Source: Planctomycetaceae bacterium (lineage in GTDB: Bacteria; Planctomycetota; Planctomycetia; Pirellulales; Pirellulaceae). Taken from it: a stretch of 6,084 bases of DNA. Where the stretch lies: NCBI GenBank assembly GCA_007124535.1, contig SLEY01000309.1:1-6084 (forward strand), read 5' to 3'. The notes under the pieces are model-generated. The model was not told the origin of the DNA. It was given only the letters and a program-made list of their open reading frames with translations, and ran no database searches. A program made the translations under genes and the position numbers. Below are positions 1 through 5,797 of this stretch, in pieces (within the stretch, counting starts at the first letter, position 1; every line of letters begins with the position of its first letter).

Positions 1-59
1 AATATGAATATGGACCCTTGTTGCGTGAGAACCTGACCAAGCTCGAGATCGAGGGCTGA
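1..59 (+). CDS. nqrA: NqrA C-terminus (partial), Na+-NQR subunit A
   Basis: Only the last 18 complete codons are present, in the frame starting at base 3 and ending with TGA at 57-59. The tail reads YEYGPLLRENLTKLEIEG, which resembles the conserved NqrA C-terminus (an E-[YF]-G ... LR ... LT ... E-x-E-G pattern). NqrA is the peripheral cytoplasmic subunit associated with quinone binding at the NqrB interface. It is normally the first gene of the operon, immediately before nqrB, and that is the order here, with a 10 nt gap to the nqrB start. The identification rests on this short tail plus strong context. The rest of the gene and the operon promoter lie upstream of the window. Confidence 0.88.
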   Translation, partial: YEYGPLLRENLTKLEIEG

Positions 60-69
60 CGAGAACACC

Positions 70-1278
70 ATGCTGCGACGCATTTTGGATGGTATCCGTC
101 CCGCGTTCGAAACGGGCGGCCGGCTGGAAACGCTGTACCCGCTGTACGAAGCGTTGGACACGTTTCTGTATACGCCGGCGGAGCGGACGGAAACCGGGCC
201 GCATATCCGCGATGCGCTGGACTTGAAACGGATGATGTCCCTGGTGGTGGTGGCCTTGATTCCTTGTTTTTTCATGGCGTTGTGGAACACGGGTTACCAG
301 GCCAATTTGACCTTGCAGGCGTCCGGCGGGGTTGCGCCCGCTGGCTGGCGTGGTGAGTTGCTGGCCGCCTTGGGAGCCGGTTATTCTCCGGGTTTTTGGA
401 ACAACCTGATCCACGGGGCCGTGTACTTCGTGCCGGTGTATTTGGTCACGGTAGTGGCCGGGGGCGCTTGGGAGGTGCTGTTCTCGCTGGTGCGGCGTCA
501 CGACGTGAACGAAGGATTCTTGGTGACCAGTGCCCTGTACCCGTTGATCCTGCCGCCGACCATTCCTTTGTGGCAGGTGGCATTGGGGATCAGTTTCGGG
601 GTGGTGATCGGCAAGGAGATTTTCGGCGGGACGGGCAAGAATTTTCTGAATCCGGCCCTGACCGCGCGGGCTTTCGTGTTTTTCGCGTATCCGGCCCAGT
701 TGACCGGCGATCGGATCTGGATCGCCGTGGACGGGGTCAGCCAGGCCACTCCGTTGGGCGCCATGGCGGTGGCCGAACCGGCGCAGGGGGTCGCGGTGAT
801 GGGCTACACCTGGTGGCAGGCGTTTTTGGGGACCATTCCGGGCTCGATGGGCGAAACCTCGACCCTGGCCTGCCTGTTGGGCGCGGGGCTCTTGATCATG
901 ACCGGCGTCGGCTCTTGGCGGATCATGAGCGGGATGACGCTGGGCGCTTTGGGATTGGCGACCTTGCTGTACGTGGTCGGCAGTCCGACCAATCCGATGT
1001 TCCAATTGCCGCCCTGGTGGCATCTGGTCCTGGGCGGATTCGCCTTCGGGGTGGTCTTCATGGCCACGGATCCCGTCTCCGCCGCGATGACCGAGACCGG
1101 CAAGTGGATCTTCGGGGGCCTGATCGGGGTCCTGACGGTTTTGATCCGCGTGATCAATCCGGGCTTTCCCGAAGGGGTCATGCTGGCGATCCTGTTCGGC
1201 AACGTGTTCGCCCCGACCATCGACTATTTCGTGGTGCAGGCCCACATCAAGAGGAGGCTGGCTCGCTATGCAGCGTGA
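70..1278 (+). CDS. nqrB: Na+-NQR subunit B, membrane subunit with covalent FMN
   Basis: This 402-aa polytopic protein (Vibrio NqrB is slightly longer) is the core Na+-translocating subunit and carries covalent FMN, riboflavin and part of the quinone site. The ATG at 70 gives an N-terminus that aligns with the family (amphipathic LRRILDGIRPAFETGG, then a YTP motif near residue 34); its Shine-Dalgarno is weak (GAGAA at 61-65). Visible family blocks are GGAWEVLF (131-138, with the Gly pair and Glu135 linked to quinone/inhibitor binding and Na+ uptake), VNEGFLVTSALYPLILPPT (146-164), GGTGKNFLNPALTARAF (186-202), NPMFQLPPWWHLVLGGFAFG (308-327), MATDPVSA (331-338) and a C-terminal IKRRLARY. Asp385 aligns with an acidic residue implicated in Na+ uptake. 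The FMN-accepting Thr is Thr227 in DGVSQAT; Vibrio has SGAT, so the Gly is replaced by Gln. Multiple hydrophobic segments fit the roughly ten helices of the family. The 3' end overlaps nqrC. Confidence 0.98.
   Translation: MLRRILDGIRPAFETGGRLETLYPLYEALDTFLYTPAERTETGPHIRDALDLKRMMSLVVVALIPCFFMALWNTGYQANLTLQASGGVAPAGWRGELLAALGAGYSPGFWNNLIHGAVYFVPVYLVTVVAGGAWEVLFSLVRRHDVNEGFLVTSALYPLILPPTIPLWQVALGISFGVVIGKEIFGGTGKNFLNPALTARAFVFFAYPAQLTGDRIWIAVDGVSQATPLGAMAVAEPAQGVAVMGYTWWQAFLGTIPGSMGETSTLACLLGAGLLIMTGVGSWRIMSGMTLGALGLATLLYVVGSPTNPMFQLPPWWHLVLGGFAFGVVFMATDPVSAAMTETGKWIFGGLIGVLTVLIRVINPGFPEGVMLAILFGNVFAPTIDYFVVQAHIKRRLARYAA
1251..1257 (+). promoter_or_regulatory. Shine-Dalgarno for nqrC inside nqrB
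   Basis: GAGGAGG lies 10 nt before the nqrC ATG at 1268 and within the last codons of nqrB (encoding the RRL of IKRRLARY). With the 11 nt overlap of the two genes, this points to translational coupling of nqrC to nqrB and supports the chosen start. Confidence 0.75.
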
Positions 1279-2098
1279 TTCGATCTCCAATACGTTCACG
1301 GTCGCCATCGGTTTGTGTGTGGTCTGTTCGATCATCGTGTCCACGGCCGCGGTGGTGCTGCAGCCGGTTCAGGAGGAGAATCGGGTACGGTACCGCCGGC
1401 GGAACATCTTGATCGCCGCCGGCATGTACGACCCGACCATCCCTTTGGAAGAAAGCTTCGAACGGATCGAGACGCGGCTGGTCGATCTGGAGACGGGCGA
1501 ATTCGTGGACGAACACGAACGGATCGATCCGGCGACCTACGATCCGCGACGGGCCGCTCGGGACCCGGCGTTGAGCGTCGAATTGCCGGACCGGGTGGAG
1601 GAATTCCAGTTCGACCGCCGCGAGCGTTATGCGCTGGTCCATCTGGTGGAAGGGCCCGACGGTTGGGAACAGATCATCCTGCCGGTTTACAATCGCGGGC
1701 TATGGTCCACGCTGTACGCCTTCCTGGCCCTGGATGCGGATCTGGTCACGGTACGCGGGATCACGTTTTACGAGCAGGAAGAGACCCCCGGGCTGGGCGG
1801 CGAGGTGGAGAATCCGGACTGGCAGGCTCAGTGGGAAGGCAAGAAAGCATTTGACGAGGCGGGAAATGTCGCCTTGCGCGTGCTGCGGGGCGAAGCCGAT
1901 CCGGACGACCCGCACCAGATCGACGGGCTGGCCGGCGCCACCATCACCGCTCGCGGCGTCTCCGGCATGGTGCGGTTCTGGCTGGGCGAACATGGTTTCG
2001 GACCTTTCCTCCAACGCCTGGCCGAAGAGCATGCGGACCAATTGGCCACCTCGCCGCTCGAATTTGCCTGGCAGCCCAACCCTTCACCTCGGCCTTAA
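1268..2098 (+). CDS. nqrC: Na+-NQR subunit C, covalent FMN carrier
   Basis: This 276-aa protein has a single N-terminal membrane helix (about residues 11-31, including the family block VCSIIVSTAAV at 19-29) and an extracytoplasmic FMN-binding domain. It accepts electrons from the NqrD/NqrE iron-sulfur cluster and passes them to FMN of NqrB. Family blocks seen: LPVYNRGLWSTLYAFLAL (138-155), TFYEQEETPGLGGEV (166-180), NPDWQAQW (182-189) and the flavinylation motif DGLAGAT (219-225), where Thr225 should carry FMN through a phosphoester bond made by ApbE. The usual SGAT reads AGAT here. GFGPFL (243-248) is followed by a C-terminal tail longer than that of Vibrio NqrC, and the region around 60-125 is rich in charged residues. 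The ATG at 1268 is supported by a strong Shine-Dalgarno and by the N-terminal alignment. The gene starts inside nqrB and ends 17 nt before nqrD. Confidence 0.97.
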   Translation: MQRDSISNTFTVAIGLCVVCSIIVSTAAVVLQPVQEENRVRYRRRNILIAAGMYDPTIPLEESFERIETRLVDLETGEFVDEHERIDPATYDPRRAARDPALSVELPDRVEEFQFDRRERYALVHLVEGPDGWEQIILPVYNRGLWSTLYAFLALDADLVTVRGITFYEQEETPGLGGEVENPDWQAQWEGKKAFDEAGNVALRVLRGEADPDDPHQIDGLAGATITARGVSGMVRFWLGEHGFGPFLQRLAEEHADQLATSPLEFAWQPNPSPRP

Positions 2099-2104
2099 GC
2101 TTAC

Positions 2105-2110
2105 AGGAGA
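2105..2110 (+). promoter_or_regulatory. Shine-Dalgarno for nqrD
   Basis: AGGAGA sits 5 nt before the nqrD ATG at 2116. Another ATG at 2111 directly abuts the site but is out of frame with nqrD. Spacing and the conserved NqrD reading frame both select 2116. Confidence 0.7.
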
Positions 2111-2115
2111 ATGCC

Positions 2116-2745
2116 ATGCCCCCACCGAAACCGCGGCAAGCCCTGTTGGACCCGATCTTCAACAACAATCCGATCGCCCTGCAGGTCCTGGGCATCTGTT
2201 CGGCCTTGGCGGTCACCGTTCAGTTCGAAACGGCACTGGTCATGTCCATCGCGGTGATCCTGGTCACGGCCTTCTCCAGTGCCTCGGTCAGCCTGATCCG
2301 CACCCGGATCCCGACGAACATCCGAATCATTGTCCAAATGACGATCATCGCGTCGCTGGTCATCCTGGTGGACCAGTTCCTGCGAGCTTATTTATTCGAG
2401 GTCAGCCGGCAATTGTCGGTCTTCGTGGGGCTGATCATCACCAACTGCATCGTGATGGGCCGGGCCGAAGGCTTTGCCATGAAGAACAATGTCTTGCTGA
2501 GCTTTTTGGATGGGGCCGGCAACGGGTTGGGGTACGCCGCCATCCTGCTGGTGGTGGCCTTCTTTCGCGAGCTGTTGGGATCGGGGTCGCTGTACGGTTA
2601 CCAGCTGTTGGCCTTGGCCGGCAACGAAGGCGGTTGGTACGTGCGGAACGGGCTGATGCTGTTGCCGCCCAGCGCCTTTTTCCTGATCGGCTTGATCATC
2701 TGGGCCTTACGGACCTGGAAGCCCGAGCAAGTGGAGGAATCCTGA
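2116..2745 (+). CDS. nqrD: Na+-NQR subunit D, membrane [2Fe-2S] ligand subunit
   Basis: This 209-aa membrane protein matches the usual NqrD length. NqrD and NqrE are homologous six-helix proteins in inverted orientation that together hold an intramembrane [2Fe-2S] cluster, carrying electrons from NqrF on the cytoplasmic side to NqrC outside. Both Cys ligands are present: Cys28 in LGICSALAVT (25-34) and Cys111 in ITNCIVMGRAEGFAM (108-122), matching the half-membrane loops of the family. Other typical blocks are NNNPIALQVLG (16-26), IRTRIPTNIRIIVQM (61-75) and SFLDGAGNGLGYA (129-141), where Asp132 aligns with an acidic residue implicated in Na+ handling; FFRELLGSG (149-157) also fits. Its last codons hold the nqrE Shine-Dalgarno and its stop is 1 nt before the nqrE ATG. 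RnfE is a paralogue, but the flanking nqrA/B/C/F genes settle NqrD. Confidence 0.97.
   Translation: MPPPKPRQALLDPIFNNNPIALQVLGICSALAVTVQFETALVMSIAVILVTAFSSASVSLIRTRIPTNIRIIVQMTIIASLVILVDQFLRAYLFEVSRQLSVFVGLIITNCIVMGRAEGFAMKNNVLLSFLDGAGNGLGYAAILLVVAFFRELLGSGSLYGYQLLALAGNEGGWYVRNGLMLLPPSAFFLIGLIIWALRTWKPEQVEES
2733..2738 (+). promoter_or_regulatory. Shine-Dalgarno for nqrE inside nqrD
   Basis: GGAGGA lies 8 nt before the nqrE ATG at 2747, within the last codons of nqrD. The nqrD stop TGA (2743-2745) and the nqrE start are separated by one base, so termination and re-initiation are likely coupled. Confidence 0.75.
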
Positions 2746-2746
2746 G

Positions 2747-3364
2747 ATGCTGGAGCACTATTTGAGTCTGTTCCTGACGGCTGTTTTCGTGGAGAATCTG
2801 GCGTTGGCGTTCTTCTTGGGGATGTGCACGTTCCTGGCGGTTTCCAAGACGGTCAAGACGGCCTTGGGATTGGGTTTGGCGGTGATTGTGATCCAAACGA
2901 TCACGATCCCGGCCAACCATTTGTTGTACACCTATTTTCTCCAGCCCGGTGCGATGGTCTGGATCGACCCTTCCTATGCCGATGTGGACTTGTCGTTCCT
3001 GGGTTTGATTAGTTATATCGGGGTGATTGCCGCGATGGTCCAGATCCTGGAAATGACTCTGGATCGTTATTTTCCCCCGCTGTATGCGACGTTGGGCATT
3101 TTTCTTCCCCTGATCACTGTCAATTGCGCAATTTTGGGGGGATCGTTATTCATGGTGGAGCGGGGGTACAGCCACAGCGAGAGCATTGTCTTCGGTTTCG
3201 GAACCGGTTTCGGTTGGGCTTTGGCCCTGGTGGGGCTGGCGGGCATCCGCGAGAAACTGAAGTACAGTGACGTGCCACCGGGACTGCGGGGGCTGGGGAT
3301 CACCTTCATTACCGTGGGGCTGATGTCGCTGGCGTTCATGTCGTTCGCCGGGATTCAGCTGTGA
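2747..3364 (+). CDS. nqrE: Na+-NQR subunit E, membrane [2Fe-2S] ligand subunit
   Basis: This 205-aa membrane protein pairs with NqrD to hold the intramembrane [2Fe-2S] cluster. The ligands are Cys27 in FFLGMCTFLAVSK (22-34) and Cys127 in LPLITVNCAILGG (120-132), both intact. Other conserved blocks are MLEHYLSLF at the start, FVENLALAFFLG (14-25), VKTALGLGLAVIV (36-48), VDLSFLG (80-86), AAMVQILEM (95-103, with Glu102 aligning with a residue implicated in Na+ uptake) and AGIREKLKYSDVPPGLRGLGITFI (165-188), and the chain closes with FMSFAGIQL. The protein is a few residues longer than Vibrio NqrE; the extra residues fall in the loop around 66-80 before VDLSFL. RnfA is the paralogue, but neighbours and motifs favour NqrE. 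A 55 nt spacer separates it from nqrF, the largest gap between the nqr genes here. Confidence 0.97.
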   Translation: MLEHYLSLFLTAVFVENLALAFFLGMCTFLAVSKTVKTALGLGLAVIVIQTITIPANHLLYTYFLQPGAMVWIDPSYADVDLSFLGLISYIGVIAAMVQILEMTLDRYFPPLYATLGIFLPLITVNCAILGGSLFMVERGYSHSESIVFGFGTGFGWALALVGLAGIREKLKYSDVPPGLRGLGITFITVGLMSLAFMSFAGIQL

Positions 3365-3419
3365 AGGGCGCCGGATCGATTCACAAGGATTCGAGGGGAC
3401 GGGGTGGACAAGCCGAACC

Positions 3420-4643
3420 ATGTTTGAAATTTTGCTTGGCGTAGTGATGTTCACCACCGTCGTCTTGGTGCTGGTGATCCTGATTCTGGTGGCGCGTTCC
3501 CGCCTGGTTCCCCGGGGCCAAGTGACCCTGCTGGTGAACGATCAGAAAGAGTTGCGGGTCCCGGCGGGCGGCAAGCTGCTGAACGTGTTGTCGGACCAGG
3601 AGATTTTCGTCGCATCGGCCTGCGGTGGCGGCGGGACGTGTGCGTTGTGCAAGGTCAAGGTTCTGGAGGGTGGGGGCGAGATCCTGCCGACGGAGAAGAC
3701 GCACATCACCAAGCGGGAGTCGCGGGAGGGGCTGCGCCTGTCGTGCCAGGTGGGTGTCAAACAGGACATGAAGATCGTGGTGCCCGAGGAGGCGTTGGAG
3801 ACCCGCCAGTGGGTTTGCCGTGTCCGCTCGAATCGGAATGTGGCCACGTTCATCAAGGAGTTGGTGCTGGAGTTGCCGCCGGGGGAGGATGTGGATTTCA
3901 CGCCCGGAGGCTATATCCAGATCAACGTCCCCCCGCACGTCGTCCACTTCCGGGACTTCCAGATCGAACCGGAGTATCGCGACGAGTGGGATCAGTACGA
4001 TTTGTGGCGATACACGTCCCGCGTCGAGGAGTCCGTGGTACGTGCCTACTCGATGGCGAATTGGCCGGGCGAGAAGGGTCGCATCCTGTTGAATGTGCGG
4101 ATCGCGACGCCTCCCGACCAGGCGCCGCGGGACACGCCGCCCGGCATGGCTTCTTCGTATATCTTCAGTTTGCAGCCGGGGGACGAAGTGAGGATTTCCG
4201 GGCCCTACGGCGATTTCTTTATCAAGGACACGGATGGGGAGATGGTCTATATCGGGGGCGGGGCCGGCATGGCTCCCTTGCGAAGCCACATTTTCGAATT
4301 GTTCAAGAACCGGCGCACGCAGCGCCAAGTGTCCTACTGGTACGGCGGTCGGAGCCTGCGTGAACTGTTCTACGTGGAGGATTTTCGGGCCATCGAGCGG
4401 GAATTCCCCAATTTCCGCTTCCATATCGCCCTCTCCGAACCTCGCCCGCAAGACGAATGGACCGGTCTGACCGGCTTTATCCATCAGGTGCTGTATGACC
4501 AGTACTTGAAGGATCATCCGGCGCCGGAGGATATTGAGTACTATCTTTGTGGTCCGCCCAAGATGAACGACGCGGTATTCCGACTGCTGGACGATCTGGG
4601 CGTCGAGGACGAGAACATTGCCTTCGATGACTTCGGCGGCTGA
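3420..4643 (+). CDS. nqrF: Na+-NQR subunit F, NADH dehydrogenase (FAD, [2Fe-2S])
   Basis: This 407-aa protein, the normal NqrF length, is the NADH-oxidising entry point. It has an N-terminal membrane helix (about 3-25), then a plant-type ferredoxin domain with [2Fe-2S] ligands Cys68, Cys74, Cys77 and Cys109 (pattern C-x5-C-x2-C, then C), then a ferredoxin-NADP+ reductase-like module. FAD binding is shown by RAYSMANW (208-215), with GGYIQI (163-168) and NVRIATPP (225-232) nearby. The NADH site includes YIGGGAGMAPLRSH (277-290), the YWYGGRSLRELFY region (306-318) and CGPPKMN (377-383). The C-terminus FDDFGG is the conserved aromatic-containing end that covers the flavin. The ATG at 3420 is the only in-frame start giving the membrane helix. 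Its Shine-Dalgarno is weak (GGGGTGG at 3401-3407, 12 nt away), so initiation may be less efficient or partly coupled. The 3' end overlaps apbE. Confidence 0.98.
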   Translation: MFEILLGVVMFTTVVLVLVILILVARSRLVPRGQVTLLVNDQKELRVPAGGKLLNVLSDQEIFVASACGGGGTCALCKVKVLEGGGEILPTEKTHITKRESREGLRLSCQVGVKQDMKIVVPEEALETRQWVCRVRSNRNVATFIKELVLELPPGEDVDFTPGGYIQINVPPHVVHFRDFQIEPEYRDEWDQYDLWRYTSRVEESVVRAYSMANWPGEKGRILLNVRIATPPDQAPRDTPPGMASSYIFSLQPGDEVRISGPYGDFFIKDTDGEMVYIGGGAGMAPLRSHIFELFKNRRTQRQVSYWYGGRSLRELFYVEDFRAIEREFPNFRFHIALSEPRPQDEWTGLTGFIHQVLYDQYLKDHPAPEDIEYYLCGPPKMNDAVFRLLDDLGVEDENIAFDDFGG

Positions 4644-5736
4644 TTCCTTTCCTCCGGGAACCCCGGCTGTCTCCTTCCCGCCCCCGGCCGGTTGGAGCCG
4701 AGGTTGGGTAATCCGTCTCGCCTTGGTGCTGGCGGCCCTGGTCGCGGTGGCGGTCCTGCGGCCCGGGGCGAAGCCCAAGGCCGTGGAACTCCATGGCTTC
4801 ACCATGGGAACCCACTACACCGTCCGCCTCGCCCAACTCCCCTCCGGGATGGGCAGGGAGGAGATCCAGACGAGGATCGAAGCGAGTCTGGCAACCGTCA
4901 ACCGGCAGATGTCCACCTATCTGCCCGATTCGGAACTGTCCCGGTTCAATCGTTGGGAGCAGGAGGATTGGTTCCCGGTTTCGCCGGCCACCGCCCAGGT
5001 GGTCGCCGCGGCGCAGGAGATCAGCCGCCAGACGGACGGGGCCTTCGATGTGACCGTCGGACCGCTGGTGAACCTGTGGAGCTTTGGTCCGGAGGCGCGG
5101 CCGGATGCGCCGCCCACCGAAGACGAAATCGAACGGGCCCGCGCGCGCGTCGATTACCGCCGGGTGGAAGTGCGGTCGGAGCCCCCCGCGCTGCGAAAAA
5201 GCGATCCCGACGTCTACGTGGATTTATCGGGCGTTGCCAAAGGCTATGCCGTCGACCTGCTGGTCGATTTGCTGACGAATCTGGGCATCCGGGGGGGGAT
5301 GGTCGAAATCGGTGGCGACCTCGCCACGTGGGGAACACGTGCCGACGGAACTCCCTGGCGCATCGGCATCGAACGACCCATCACTTGGGGACACGCACTT
5401 CACCAAGTGATCGGCCTGGCGAACCGAGCGCTGGCCACCTCCGGCGATTATCGAAATTACTTCGAATGGGAGGGGCGCCGCTACTCCCATCAAATCGATC
5501 CGCGCACCGGCTGGCCGGTACAGCACGAGTTGACTTCGGTCTCGGTTATCGCGGCCAACTGCAAGCTGGCCGACGCCTGGGCCACCGCCTTGATGGTCGC
5601 CGGCCCGGACCGAGCGGAGCGGTTGGCCCGAGAGCACGACCTGCAGGTGCTGTTGATCCTGAGGACCGAAGCGGGTTTCGAAGACCGGATGGCAGGCGGA
5701 TTCGAGCGTTATCTACTTGCCCCGAGCGAACGGTGA
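4627..5736 (+). CDS. apbE: ApbE-family FAD:protein FMN transferase
   Basis: This 369-aa protein (from the ATG at 4627) transfers FMN from FAD onto Thr of a D-x-x-[ST]-x-A-T motif in target proteins, in a Mg2+-dependent reaction outside the cytoplasm. The obvious clients are NqrB and NqrC encoded just upstream. ApbE signatures: FTMGTHYTV (58-66), MSTYLPDSELSRFN (95-108), GAFDVTVGPLVNLWSFG (138-154), DLSGVAKGYAVD (199-210), EIGGDL (227-232), SGDYRNY (272-278), HQIDPRTGWP (288-297) and ADAWATALMV (315-324), where the Asp is in the metal-binding loop. A hydrophobic segment at about 28-44 follows Arg residues and serves as signal or anchor. No Cys follows it, so this is not a typical ApbE lipoprotein. 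The start is uncertain: a TTG at 4618 is in frame and better spaced from GAGG at 4605-4608, but both options overlap nqrF and give the same mature protein. Confidence 0.95.
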   Translation: MTSAADSFPPGTPAVSFPPPAGWSRGWVIRLALVLAALVAVAVLRPGAKPKAVELHGFTMGTHYTVRLAQLPSGMGREEIQTRIEASLATVNRQMSTYLPDSELSRFNRWEQEDWFPVSPATAQVVAAAQEISRQTDGAFDVTVGPLVNLWSFGPEARPDAPPTEDEIERARARVDYRRVEVRSEPPALRKSDPDVYVDLSGVAKGYAVDLLVDLLTNLGIRGGMVEIGGDLATWGTRADGTPWRIGIERPITWGHALHQVIGLANRALATSGDYRNYFEWEGRRYSHQIDPRTGWPVQHELTSVSVIAANCKLADAWATALMVAGPDRAERLAREHDLQVLLILRTEAGFEDRMAGGFERYLLAPSER

Positions 5737-5797
5737 CCGTATGAACTATTGTTTTCCGAGCGTTTGCGAACCACGGGAGTGATCCGGCGAAAGTGCA

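Noticed and set aside
396..1412. Long + strand open frame (338 codons) overlapping nqrB in another frame
   Set aside because: Its translation is Gly/Arg/Asp-rich, typical of an out-of-frame reading of GC-rich coding DNA. The nqrB frame holds all the conserved motifs.
1629..2765. + strand open frame spanning nqrC and nqrD in a shifted frame
   Set aside because: It is a shadow of two conserved genes; the Trp/Arg/Pro-rich translation has no domain signal and there is no evidence of recoding.
70..4643. Possibility that the operon is Rnf rather than Nqr
   Set aside because: The gene order A-B-C-D-E-F with an NqrF carrying a C-terminal FAD/NADH reductase module, the NqrC-type helix, and the NqrA-like tail upstream fit Nqr; there is no RnfB or RnfC ferredoxin-type subunit.
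3381..4805. Long open frame on the minus strand (474 codons) covering nqrF and the start of apbE
   Set aside because: It is antisense to two unmistakable conserved genes. Long reverse frames are expected from G/C-biased third codon positions, and its translation is low-complexity, rich in Arg, Gln and His, with no recognisable domain.
4692..5744. 350-codon + strand open frame overlapping apbE
   Set aside because: The apbE frame contains every ApbE motif in order; this frame is Gly/Arg-rich and does not resemble any family.
5741..5782. 13-codon frame with two Cys after apbE, considered as an nqrM remnant
   Set aside because: It is far too short, with no membrane helix and no Cys-rich pattern of NqrM, so it is most likely chance.
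5737..5797. Intrinsic terminator or promoter between apbE and the TPR gene
   Set aside because: No GC-rich stem followed by a T-run was found. A slightly AT-rich patch near 5741-5755 has no convincing paired -35/-10 elements.
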